Origin: Candidatus Zixiibacteriota bacterium
Lineage (GTDB): Bacteria; Zixibacteria; MSB-5A5; GN15; FEB-12
Reading direction: 5' to 3'
Length of the DNA: 18,417 bases
NCBI GenBank assembly: GCA_023132995.1
Contig: JAGLXI010000073.1
Location: 1-18,417 of the forward strand
Every line of letters begins with the position of its first letter. Within the stretch, counting starts at the first letter, position 1. This document shows positions 6,387 through 14,290 of the stretch, piece after piece. The translations under genes and the position numbers were made by a program. The notes below the pieces were generated by a model, which saw only the letters and a list, made by a program, of their open reading frames with translations, was not told where the DNA came from and did no database searches.

Positions 6387-8268
6387 CGTCTGTGTTCTCC
6401 AGCTTTTCCAGGTTTGCATACAATTTCAGCAGTTCTTCCTCTAATTGCTGCTTGCGCTCGATGGTTTCGTTCAGCTGCTCCCAATCGCTTCGGGGGATAT
6501 TCTTATGAATATCCTCCCCCGCCTGCCTCAGTTCGGATTCTAAATCGACGATTCTCTGTCGCGTGGAGGCCAGTTGTTTTTTGTGCCGGCTGCGCCTTCG
6601 CGACTGCTCTTTGAAGGCTAAGTAAGCTTCCCGCGAGCCGGCCTCCCCGGTCTCCGGCGAAGGGGGGATGGTTACGCCCCGGGTCTTCTCCCTGAAATAT
6701 GAGTAGTTGCCGTCGTACATCTTCGCGGCGGCATGATCGAGGTGTAGAATCCGACCGGCCACGCGGTCAAGAAAATAGCGATCGTGGCTGACGATGAGAC
6801 AGCAGCCGTCGTAGCCGAGAAGCGCTTCTTCGAGATTCTCTCGCGAATCCATATCAAGATGGTTGGTGGGCTCATCAAGAATGATGAAGTTGGCAGGGTG
6901 ATAGAGAAGCCGCGCCAACGAGAGCTTGGTTTTCTCGCCTCCGGAAAGGGCTGCTACCAACTTGAAAGAATCTTCACCGGTGAATCCGAACCGGGCCAGA
7001 AAAGAGCGGATGGCGCCGATCTCGGCCACAGGATCAACCGCCCACAGCGAGTCGAGAACCGTCTCTCGCGGATTCAGGTCGGATAGTTCCTGATCGAAAT
7101 AGGCCACGTTGACGTTGTTTCCCAGCCTGATGTCGCCCTCGATCGGGGCCAGTTCCCCCACGAGCGCCTTGAGCAGCGTGGTCTTGCCCGACCCGTTGCG
7201 GCCGATCAAACCCACCTTGTCGCCGCGATGTACGTCAAACGAAACCTCGCGCACGATTGGCTCCAATCCGTATCCCAAGGCGACGTTCTGAACCGCCAGG
7301 ACGTGCGCGTAGGATCGACCGGACGTGTTCATTCTCATACGACCGGCGGTCCCTTCAGCTCTTGGCGGCGGCAACCGCTTGATACGACCCAGGTATTTCA
7401 GCTTGGACTGCGCCTGCTTGGTCTTCTGCCCGGCCATGTGACGGCGAACGAACTCCTCCAGCCGCTTGATCTCCTCCTGCTGGTGGCGATAGCGATGGGC
7501 ATGAAGTCTGCGGCGTTCGGCCCGCTCGGTCAGGTAGCGTTCAAGGCCCCCAGCGTAAAACTCGATCTTGCCATGAGAAAGTTCCCAGACCTTGTCAATC
7601 GCGGCTGAAAGGAAAGCCCGGTCGTGCGAGACCACCATGTAACTTCGGGCGGTGCCCTGGAGATACTCCTCCAGCCAGAGCGTTGATTCTATGTCCAGGT
7701 GGTTGGTGGGCTCGTCAAGCAGCAACAGGTTGCCCTTGCCTGCCAGCGCCCGGGCCAGACCGGCCCGGTTCTTTTCGCCACCGGAGAAGGTACCCAGCAG
7801 GTCCCGATGACGACTGCCCTGAAATCCCAGGCCTTCCAGGATAGTCTTGATATTATTTTCGAGATCGAAACCACCTTCGACCTCATACCGATTTTGAAGC
7901 TGCCCCAGCCTGGCCAGACCGTCGCGGTCATCCGGGTTTGACTCAAGCTGGCGCTCAAGTTGTGTGAGATCCCGGTGTAGGCTGAGCAGGTCGTCGCGAG
8001 CCGAGGCGACATACTCATACAGCGTCATGGCCAGGTAGGCCGACATGTCCTGTTCGATATAATCAATGTGACAGGCTTTCGAGCGGTGCACGCCTCCACT
8101 GTCGGTCTCCTGGTGACCGGCGAGAATGTCAAAGAGGGTTGTCTTGCCGCTTCCGTTCCTCCCCACCAAGCCGATGCGGTCCCCGGAGACGATAGAAAAC
8201 GAAACCTGGTCGAGGATGGCTTGATCGTTGAATTTCCGGCAGATTTTCTCCGCCGTCACCAGCGTCAT
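6379..8268 (-). CDS. ABC-F family ATPase (Uup/YdiF-like)
   Basis: Soluble twin-ATPase protein without membrane domains, 629 residues; ABC-F proteins act on ribosomes. First cassette: Walker A GRNGSGKT (36-43), signature FSGGE (161-165), Walker B LLLLDEPTNHLD (181-192), SHDR (214-217). A basic, charged inter-domain linker spans about 245-315 and contains HMAGQKTKQAQSKLKYLGR, the segment expected to reach into the ribosomal E site. Second cassette: Walker A (356-363), LSGGE (441-445), LDEPTNHLD (464-472), SHDR (494-497). A C-terminal coiled coil runs from about 547 to 625, as in Uup/YdiF. ATG at 8268 overlaps the stop of the BatA-like gene as ATGA and has GGAGG 7 nt upstream. The longer frame to 8352 is coding sequence of that neighbour. 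It may be a translation factor or a resistance type; the sequence does not separate these. Confidence 0.95.
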   Translation of the reverse strand: MTLVTAEKICRKFNDQAILDQVSFSIVSGDRIGLVGRNGSGKTTLFDILAGHQETDSGGVHRSKACHIDYIEQDMSAYLAMTLYEYVASARDDLLSLHRDLTQLERQLESNPDDRDGLARLGQLQNRYEVEGGFDLENNIKTILEGLGFQGSRHRDLLGTFSGGEKNRAGLARALAGKGNLLLLDEPTNHLDIESTLWLEEYLQGTARSYMVVSHDRAFLSAAIDKVWELSHGKIEFYAGGLERYLTERAERRRLHAHRYRHQQEEIKRLEEFVRRHMAGQKTKQAQSKLKYLGRIKRLPPPRAEGTAGRMRMNTSGRSYAHVLAVQNVALGYGLEPIVREVSFDVHRGDKVGLIGRNGSGKTTLLKALVGELAPIEGDIRLGNNVNVAYFDQELSDLNPRETVLDSLWAVDPVAEIGAIRSFLARFGFTGEDSFKLVAALSGGEKTKLSLARLLYHPANFIILDEPTNHLDMDSRENLEEALLGYDGCCLIVSHDRYFLDRVAGRILHLDHAAAKMYDGNYSYFREKTRGVTIPPSPETGEAGSREAYLAFKEQSRRRSRHKKQLASTRQRIVDLESELRQAGEDIHKNIPRSDWEQLNETIERKQQLEEELLKLYANLEKLENTDVD

Positions 8269-10343
8269 CCCGGTTCCTCCGGGGCGGCGCCGCGCGACAG
8301 GAGGATTTCGAAGACCAGCAGGATTACCGTCGCCCACAGGAAGATCGGCCACAGCTCTTTGCCGAAGCGAAACTCGGATATGATTGAAATCATATCCCGT
8401 CCCTGCTCCAGGATGTCGTACTCTTCAACGCCGAGCGACGCCGCCCATTGATCGGGATCGGCTGACGTGAGGTCGCCTTCGGCCGGTCTGAGGTTGACTG
8501 CAAACCGGTCGATTTCCCGGCCCAGATAGTTGACCCTGTAAATCCCCACCTGGCTGGTCGGTTGGGGATGAAAAACGAGGCTTCCCCGGCCCTCCTCCGG
8601 AAGTACGCTGTGGACACTGCTGTCGGGAGTGACGAGCTGCAGCGGTATGCCGACGGAACCGCGAACGCTGACACTGCGGCTGATGTTGTCGCCGACGTAC
8701 AACTGCAGGTCGTATCCGGAAAGGTCGGAAGCTAAGTACTCGGCGACGCGCGAGATAAACGGCACGAAAAAGGCATGGCTGACCAGGTCGCCGTAGTCGG
8801 GGGCCATCGGCCCGGTAAACGTCAGCACCCCGCCGGTCCCGTAACTGTTCTCGACCAGCGCCGGGCGGTCGCCGGAAAAGCGCATCAGCACCCGTGCGCC
8901 CGGAGCCGTGTGCATTATCGGGAGAGCGTAGAACTTGACCTGGGGCAGCTCACTCCTTTCAAAACCAAAGACCGAAAAAACCGGATGCTCCGAGTCCAGC
9001 GAGCTTATCGTATAGTAGCCGGCGCGGCTGAAATCCTGCTTGATCGGCTCGTCATAAATGATACCGGTCATGCCTGAGAGGTGTTCGTTGAAATGGCGGA
9101 TGTCGGTATCGCCACCGTAGATCACGAATAGTGACCCGCCACGATCTACATACGCCGCCAGCCGGTCAACATAGACACCCTGCAAGTCAGGCGCGCCGCT
9201 GAGTACGACCACGTCATAATCGCGAAAGCTGACGCCCGAGAGATTCTCGGGATCGACTTCCTTGACCGACCAATACTGGTTGATCGACCGGGACGGCACC
9301 AACGCCAGGGAAATAAAATCGGCCGCCGCTTCTCCGCGAACAATCAACAGGTTGAATCTGTTCGGGATGTGAAAACTGAAGTAGTATAAGTTGTCACCTC
9401 GGAACTTGTCATCGGACAGCTCCACCCACCCGGAATGAAAACCGGTTCGGGAGACCGACCTGGTGAAACGCGCCACCGTCTCCTGACCGGCAGCCGCCTT
9501 GACGTCGGTCTGCGCCACGCGGTTGCCGTCGAGGAACAGCGACGCAATCAGGTCTGCACGATCGCTTGAACCATAGTTCTTTACCGTCGCCGTGACATCA
9601 AAATCATGCCCCGGTATCAGCAACTGCCCGCCGAAATCGACAGCCGTGATGCCGCAGTTCTCGTTACCTTCGTCGGGCAGGTCCATGAGAACCACCCGGG
9701 CATCGCTTTCTATTGGAACCGTCCGTTCCGGCAACGAGCAGCGTTGACGGTCGGTGATGACATGAATTTCCTTGTTCAGACTGGTCGCCAGACCAAGCAG
9801 GTCAGACGCCTTGTCGAGGGCGCTCTCCAGATCGGCAACCGCCGAACCGGCAGTGAATTGCTGCAGTTGTTTCAGGGCAACCGCCGATGAAGACAAGCGA
9901 AGCCCGGCCGCCGCGGTTTCAGCATCTTCGGCCAAAGGAATGAGAACAACCTCGTCAGCTTCGCCGAAGGTGCCCAGGAGTTCCTTCGTGCGCTTCCGTG
10001 CGATCTCAAACAGGTTGCCGTCGGAGACATAGCGATCCATCGAACCGGAGTTGTCCAATAGAATCGCCGCCGAGACGGCCGCGTGCGATCCTATTGCCCC
10101 GCCGGTCATAGTTGGACGCGCAAACGCAATCACAACCAGAAGGATGATCAGCATTCTGAGAATCAGGAGGAGCAACTGGCGGATCTTAAGGCGTCTTACC
10201 TGACGTTTCTGCATCGCCTTAAGGTGCCGCAGAGACGAGAACTCCACGATCATCACCCGTCTCTTTGAGAACAGGTGGATGATCAGCGGAACCAGTGCCG
10301 CCAGCGCCGCAACGAGGACCGTGGAGTTCAGGAAGCTGAACAT
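8265..10343 (-). CDS. BatA-like membrane protein with VWA domain
   Basis: 692-residue inner-membrane protein. The N-terminal double-membrane region typical of BatA proteins is visible: a helix at about 8-25, then SKRRV and a basic stretch, then a second helix at about 57-77 ending FARP. A von Willebrand factor A domain follows (about 90-220) with the MIDAS motif DNSGS (97-101) and ITD (196-198). Residues 240-325 look like a CARDB/Ig-like extracytoplasmic domain, and 330-530 like a glutamine-amidotransferase-like fold (YDVVVLSGAPD at 376-386, DRGGSLFVIYGG at 400-411). The C-terminus ends in one helix (about 664-684). ATG at 10343 is 9 nt after the preceding stop. No MoxR-type ATPase or further Bat gene is next to it. 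The role is likely envelope assembly or sensing, but it is not established. Confidence 0.88.
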   Translation of the reverse strand: MFSFLNSTVLVAALAALVPLIIHLFSKRRVMIVEFSSLRHLKAMQKRQVRRLKIRQLLLLILRMLIILLVVIAFARPTMTGGAIGSHAAVSAAILLDNSGSMDRYVSDGNLFEIARKRTKELLGTFGEADEVVLIPLAEDAETAAAGLRLSSSAVALKQLQQFTAGSAVADLESALDKASDLLGLATSLNKEIHVITDRQRCSLPERTVPIESDARVVLMDLPDEGNENCGITAVDFGGQLLIPGHDFDVTATVKNYGSSDRADLIASLFLDGNRVAQTDVKAAAGQETVARFTRSVSRTGFHSGWVELSDDKFRGDNLYYFSFHIPNRFNLLIVRGEAAADFISLALVPSRSINQYWSVKEVDPENLSGVSFRDYDVVVLSGAPDLQGVYVDRLAAYVDRGGSLFVIYGGDTDIRHFNEHLSGMTGIIYDEPIKQDFSRAGYYTISSLDSEHPVFSVFGFERSELPQVKFYALPIMHTAPGARVLMRFSGDRPALVENSYGTGGVLTFTGPMAPDYGDLVSHAFFVPFISRVAEYLASDLSGYDLQLYVGDNISRSVSVRGSVGIPLQLVTPDSSVHSVLPEEGRGSLVFHPQPTSQVGIYRVNYLGREIDRFAVNLRPAEGDLTSADPDQWAASLGVEEYDILEQGRDMISIISEFRFGKELWPIFLWATVILLVFEILLSRGAAPEEPG
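8276..8280 (-). promoter_or_regulatory. Ribosome binding site that sets the ABC-F start
   Basis: GGAGG lies 7 nt before the ATG at 8268, inside the 3' end of the BatA-like gene. It supports the start that matches the family (TLVTAEKICRKF) over the 28-residue longer open frame. Confidence 0.7.
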
Positions 10344-10352
10344 TGCCGGGAC

Positions 10353-12266
10353 TTACTCCTCGTAAGGTGTCTTGATGTACCGCCTGGCTTCATTCTGGTG
10401 GTAGTTGGCAGCCGCCAGGGCCAGAACCTGCGAATAATGCTCCAAGGCCTTGTCCCGGTCTCCCTTGAGGTCGGCTGCCTTACCCAACCAGAGATGGATC
10501 ATCCCCCGGTAGAACGGTCGGGTCTCAAGAAAAAGAGCGCTTTCAAGGTAGTTGTCGGCCTGGTCGATCTCGCCCCGCCCAAGATGAGCGATTCCCAGCC
10601 ACATGTGAACGGCCGGTGAAGACGGCTGGCCGCGCAACGCCGCGTTGAGGAAGTTGACGGCATCCGAGTAGAGCCGATCGGTTTGTTGGCGATCCTGTTC
10701 GCTGTCGGACTCGCGAAGGATTCCAGCCAGATACACGCGGCTTTCCGCTACCGGGCCGGACATGGTGGAATCATCCACAAGCGAACGAAGCAGTTTCGTG
10801 GCCTCCGCCCGGTTATCACGGAACATGTGGTTCAGGGCCAGATTGAAAGTCACCAGGCGGTCGGTGGAATCAAGCGACAAGGCTCGCATCAGATCATCAT
10901 AGGACTCATCGTACCGCCCCTGCATCATCTTGTAAGTACCGAGAGACATGAGTCCTTGCGCCGAAGCCCCATCCAGTCGCAGCAGTTCCTTCTGGGCAGT
11001 GATGGCGCCGGTGTAGTCCCCGGTGAAGAAGCAGGCTCTCTTGACCATTCCCAGCGCTCGCACCGAATCAACACCGGTCGTCACCCGGTCGCTCAGAATC
11101 CGGCAGTAGCGAAGCATCAGCGGGTAGTTGAACATCACTTCCGCCATCGAGGCAAAGAGCCCCAGCCGGTTGGGGTCAATAGCGACCGTGTCAACATAGG
11201 TCCTCCACGAGCCTTCCAGTTCACCGAGGTTCTTTCCGTAAGCCGCCACAATGTCGGTCGCGAGATGTAGATCGTCCGTTTCCCGGTAGAGCTTTCTGAA
11301 GCGGGCGAAGCCGTACTCATCGATCAGAAAAGTAACGAAAGTGGCGCCGACGCGATCGGCAAGATAGGGATCGGTGTTCAAGTAGTCGTAAGTGTCCAGT
11401 AGATCCCTCAGAGCCGGGGCCTGTCCGTCCTGCAGGATCTCCTTCATGTCCAGAATCGCGAAAGAGAGATAGTTCGCCAGACCTTCGGACAGAAAGAGCG
11501 GGGCGTAGCCATAGTTGCGCAGGACCGCGGTGTGCAGGACCATGAAAGGATCGGCGGCATTGAAGGCCTTGGTAAACACGGCGTGAGCCGTGGAGCGGGT
11601 AGGATCGACCGCCATACCGAATCGTTGATCCCAGATTACAGAAGGAAGAAGACAGGGACACAGGTAAACGGAGTACTTGCCGGGCAGGCTGAAATTGTAA
11701 AGCGATCGAAACTGCCTGTAGTGCTCTTCGAGCACATCGCGGGCGACGCTTACGTAGAAACCCCCCAGCGAGTTGGGCACGTAATGAATGTCCATGTAGG
11801 CCGAAGGAAGAAACTCAAACGTCCCCTTGGCAAGATGATCGAAAGGGCAGAAGGATGTGTCGATATCGACCATCGACAAAGGGGTCAGCACGAAACTGTA
11901 GCGCGTCTCACCCTTGCCGCGGATATCCGTGATGGAGGCGGGAAGACCATACTCGACAACAAAGCTGCGGGAGTAGTTCTTGGTCGGCGGGCCGAGAGTC
12001 ACCAGATGAACAATGAACTCCGAGCGGCTGCTGTCAACCCTCTCTACATCGATCTCAACCGAAAAGGCGACAAGAAAGCCGGTGGCGGTGATGCCCTCGA
12101 CAAACTCAGCCGTATCGCACTGCAGAAGAACATCCTCGGACTTCTCTTTATCGAACTGGTAGACAGCGAGGGCGCATTCCAGACCGTTTGCAGCCGAAGC
12201 GGCCGGAACCGCAATCAAAGATACGGCAAGGACTGCCGTAAGAATCAGTAATGTCAGTCTCTTCAT
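10353..12266 (-). CDS. Secreted TPR protein with degenerate peptidase-MA-like domain
   Basis: 637-residue protein exported through an N-terminal signal peptide (KRLTLLILTAVLAVSLIAV, cleavage probably after ASA near 25). A beta-rich region spans about 30-165. Residues 170-360 resemble the gluzincin peptidase-MA domain: the stretch 241-265 ends in LFLSEGLANY, a typical third-ligand motif with Glu261. Where HExxH would be expected I read FMVLH (241-245), so the first His and catalytic Glu are absent and the domain is probably inactive. TPR-like helical repeats occupy about 375-620, clearest at 435-500 and 551-615. The start is ATG 12266, with AAGGAGGT upstream and a signal peptide right after; the open frame to 12329 overlaps comB and is rejected. 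It lies 9 nt before the BatA-like gene. Its function is unknown, and a scaffold role beside BatA is my inference. Confidence 0.85.
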   Translation of the reverse strand: MKRLTLLILTAVLAVSLIAVPAASAANGLECALAVYQFDKEKSEDVLLQCDTAEFVEGITATGFLVAFSVEIDVERVDSSRSEFIVHLVTLGPPTKNYSRSFVVEYGLPASITDIRGKGETRYSFVLTPLSMVDIDTSFCPFDHLAKGTFEFLPSAYMDIHYVPNSLGGFYVSVARDVLEEHYRQFRSLYNFSLPGKYSVYLCPCLLPSVIWDQRFGMAVDPTRSTAHAVFTKAFNAADPFMVLHTAVLRNYGYAPLFLSEGLANYLSFAILDMKEILQDGQAPALRDLLDTYDYLNTDPYLADRVGATFVTFLIDEYGFARFRKLYRETDDLHLATDIVAAYGKNLGELEGSWRTYVDTVAIDPNRLGLFASMAEVMFNYPLMLRYCRILSDRVTTGVDSVRALGMVKRACFFTGDYTGAITAQKELLRLDGASAQGLMSLGTYKMMQGRYDESYDDLMRALSLDSTDRLVTFNLALNHMFRDNRAEATKLLRSLVDDSTMSGPVAESRVYLAGILRESDSEQDRQQTDRLYSDAVNFLNAALRGQPSSPAVHMWLGIAHLGRGEIDQADNYLESALFLETRPFYRGMIHLWLGKAADLKGDRDKALEHYSQVLALAAANYHQNEARRYIKTPYEE

Positions 12267-12276
12267 TTCTTCTTGT

Positions 12277-12284
12277 ACCTCCTT
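12277..12284 (-). promoter_or_regulatory. Strong ribosome binding site before the TPR gene
   Basis: AAGGAGGT is a near-perfect anti-16S match 10 nt before the ATG at 12266. It fixes that start over the in-frame codon at 12329, and lies in the 55-nt spacer after comB, the widest gap in this operon. Confidence 0.75.
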
Positions 12285-12321
12285 GCCGGAAAAAGGATCA
12301 GTGCTGACTGTGTCACCGGCT

Positions 12322-13050
12322 TCAATCACCGTCGAGGATTAGTCTGCCGTCTTTCATGACCGGCAGAACCGGCATGGAATCGACACTGGCGGCCGTCTCC
12401 AGATCGCGCGCAAAGCCGATGGAGGACAGGTATCTTCCGTGCTCTCCCTCGGCGACAGCTTTCTTCATGGTCGCTTTGCTGTTGTGATACAACAGTACGG
12501 CCAGCGAGGCGGCATCGTTGAGCGTAACCTCTCTTTGATGTTCGCAAATCAGCAGGTCTATCAATCGACCACCGCAGATATTGTCTTCTATGGAGTACTG
12601 ACCCTCCCGCCCGGCACAGACAATCACCATATCGCGGTTTTCCCCGGCGACCCTCCTGGCCACGCGGGAGACATTGACCAGACTGCAGGAGAGCACCAGA
12701 TCGGCTTTACATGTTCTCACAAAGGCGGTCGTGCCATTAGTGGTGGTCATTACCACGAATTTGCCCGCCACACTATCGGGAGTAAACTCGGACGGTGAGT
12801 TCCCCAGTTGGAAGTTCTCTATCCTGATTCCGTTCTTTTCCCCGGCGAGCACGCTCATGTCGGATCCGATCCTGGCCCACATGTCGCCGGCCTCACCGGG
12901 ACCGGTGACGGGGATCACTCCCCTGGCGCCCGCCATCAGGGCCGCACAAACAGAAGTGGTACAGCGCAGGACATCGATAACCACCGCTGTCTTGCTTTCC
13001 AGGTCGATCTCGCCGGAGGGGCCCGGAGTCAGGTACAGCTTGATATCCAT
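12322..13050 (-). CDS. comB: 2-phosphosulfolactate phosphatase family protein
   Basis: ComB-family enzyme, 242 residues, expected to hydrolyse 2-phosphosulfolactate to sulfolactate and phosphate, the second step of the phosphoenolpyruvate route to coenzyme M and other sulfonates. Motifs I recognise from the family are VVIDVLRCTTSV (23-34), EKNGIRIENFQLGNSPSEF (71-89), TTTNGTTAF (102-110) and AGREGQYSIEDNICGG (146-161). ATG at 13050 starts 11 nt after the gcvT stop. No ComA (phosphosulfolactate synthase) or ComC gene is in the window, so the pathway is not complete here. The substrate is inferred from family membership and may differ in bacteria that lack coenzyme M. Confidence 0.9.
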   Translation of the reverse strand: MDIKLYLTPGPSGEIDLESKTAVVIDVLRCTTSVCAALMAGARGVIPVTGPGEAGDMWARIGSDMSVLAGEKNGIRIENFQLGNSPSEFTPDSVAGKFVVMTTTNGTTAFVRTCKADLVLSCSLVNVSRVARRVAGENRDMVIVCAGREGQYSIEDNICGGRLIDLLICEHQREVTLNDAASLAVLLYHNSKATMKKAVAEGEHGRYLSSIGFARDLETAASVDSMPVLPVMKDGRLILDGD

Positions 13051-13061
13051 GCCTCGACGCC

Positions 13062-14168
13062 TTACCTGTGAGATCCGTGCTTATAGAAGGGCGGCTTGAC
13101 AACCAGGGCGGGAAACATCTTATCCCTGATGGCCACCTCAACGCGTGAATCTGCCTTGGCATGAGTGCGCGGTACATAACCGAGCGCGATCGGCTTTTTC
13201 AGAGACGGAGAAAAGGTCCCCGAGGTAACCTGCCCAACCACCCAGCCGTCAACACAAATATCATGGCCATGTCGCGGAAAGGCTCGTCCTTCCAGTTCGA
13301 GGCACACCAGCCGCCTCTTAGGTTTATCAGCTTTCTGCTGCGCTATGACATCCCTGCCGATGAAGTCGGTGTCCAGGCTCACAATCCAGCTCAGGCCGCC
13401 TTCAATGGGAGTAGTAGTCTCGTCGATATCGTTACCGTAGAGCGCCATCTTCATCTCGAGGCGCAGCGTGTCACGGGCACCCAGTCCAATTAGTTCCATC
13501 CCGTGCTTCCGGCCGGCTTCTGTGATCGCCTTCCAGAGCGTGTCCGTATGTTCGGGCGGGATGTAAATCTCGAAGCCGTCCTCGCCGGTATAACCGGTGC
13601 GCGAGAACAGCAGTTCGATGCCGGCGATCGTGGTCACAGCGGATGTATAGTAAGCCATTTTGTCGAAATCAAAGGAGGTCAACTCGCTGAGCACTTTCTG
13701 CGCGTTGGGTCCCTGGATGGCCAGCAGGCTGGTCTCGGCGGAGCGGTTGGTCAGCAGGACATCACCGGCAGCGTGTGATTCTAACCAGGCCAGGTCCTTG
13801 CCGATATTGGCAGCGTTGACAATTAGCAGGTAGCGATTGGCCAGCCGATAGACAAGCAGGTCGTCAACAATGCCGCCGTCCGGCAGGGTCATACAACTGT
13901 ACTGGATCATCCCCGGCTGCAGAACTGCCACGTCGTTGGTGGTCACCTTCTGCAGGTAATCAAGCGCCCCCGGGCCGGAGACCTCAAATTCGCCCATGTG
14001 AGAGAGATCAAAGAGACCGACATATTCCCTCACGGCCAGGTGCTCGGCGGTTATCCCCTTGTACTGAACCGGCATGTGGTATCCGGCAAACTCCACCATC
14101 CGGGCCCCGGCCTCGATATGGTACTTGTAGAATGCTGTTCTGACTGGTTCCGGCTTGATCTCAACCAT
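13062..14168 (-). CDS. gcvT: Aminomethyltransferase (glycine cleavage system T protein)
   Basis: T protein of the glycine cleavage complex. It moves the aminomethyl group from lipoylated H protein to tetrahydrofolate, making 5,10-methylene-THF and ammonia. The 368-residue length is normal. Recognisable stretches are ARMVEFAGYHMPVQY (22-36), LFDLSHMGEFEVSGP (52-66), VTTNDV (75-80) and DGGIVDDLLVYR (97-108), which contains the conserved acidic residue of the folate site. FSRTGYTGEDGFEIY is the folate-binding signature, and GLGARDTLRLE and the C-terminal LGYV region are also present. ATG at 14168 has AAGGT upstream. A promoter is predicted at 14208-14237. Other gcv genes (gcvH, gcvP) are not in the window. 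It is the first gene of the long minus-strand operon. Confidence 0.97.
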   Translation of the reverse strand: MVEIKPEPVRTAFYKYHIEAGARMVEFAGYHMPVQYKGITAEHLAVREYVGLFDLSHMGEFEVSGPGALDYLQKVTTNDVAVLQPGMIQYSCMTLPDGGIVDDLLVYRLANRYLLIVNAANIGKDLAWLESHAAGDVLLTNRSAETSLLAIQGPNAQKVLSELTSFDFDKMAYYTSAVTTIAGIELLFSRTGYTGEDGFEIYIPPEHTDTLWKAITEAGRKHGMELIGLGARDTLRLEMKMALYGNDIDETTTPIEGGLSWIVSLDTDFIGRDVIAQQKADKPKRRLVCLELEGRAFPRHGHDICVDGWVVGQVTSGTFSPSLKKPIALGYVPRTHAKADSRVEVAIRDKMFPALVVKPPFYKHGSHR

Positions 14169-14207
14169 TAGGGCAGACCTTTATAGGTGTCAGGGTCGTT
14201 TTCTGTG

Positions 14208-14237
14208 CTAATAAAGAGTGAGCGGGTCAAAAGTCAA
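14208..14237 (-). promoter_or_regulatory. Sigma-70-type promoter for the gcvT operon
   Basis: On the minus strand TTGACT (14237-14232) and TATTAG (14213-14208) are separated by 18 nt. The -35 matches five of six positions and the -10 four of six. It lies 40 nt upstream of the gcvT ATG, in the spacer after the EamA transporter gene. No other strong promoter is evident before 5110, so it may drive seven genes. Confidence 0.5.
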
Positions 14238-14290
14238 CAGCATACTTGCATCCACCGTCGAACACCGGGTATGTCCCCATTGAGCGTCTA

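Noticed and set aside
8269..8352. N-terminal extension of the ABC-F frame to 8352
   Set aside because: The extra 28 residues are a second frame of the BatA-like C-terminus; ABC-F proteins begin at the strand that starts right after ATG 8268.
10683..11270. 195-codon plus-strand open frame opposite the TPR repeats
   Set aside because: It is a shadow of the coding strand; the His/Gln-rich translation is typical of antisense frames in GC-rich genes.
11532..12251. 239-codon plus-strand open frame opposite the TPR gene
   Set aside because: It lies wholly opposite a gene with a signal peptide, strong ribosome site and recognisable repeats. Its translation has no recognisable motif and it has no ribosome site.
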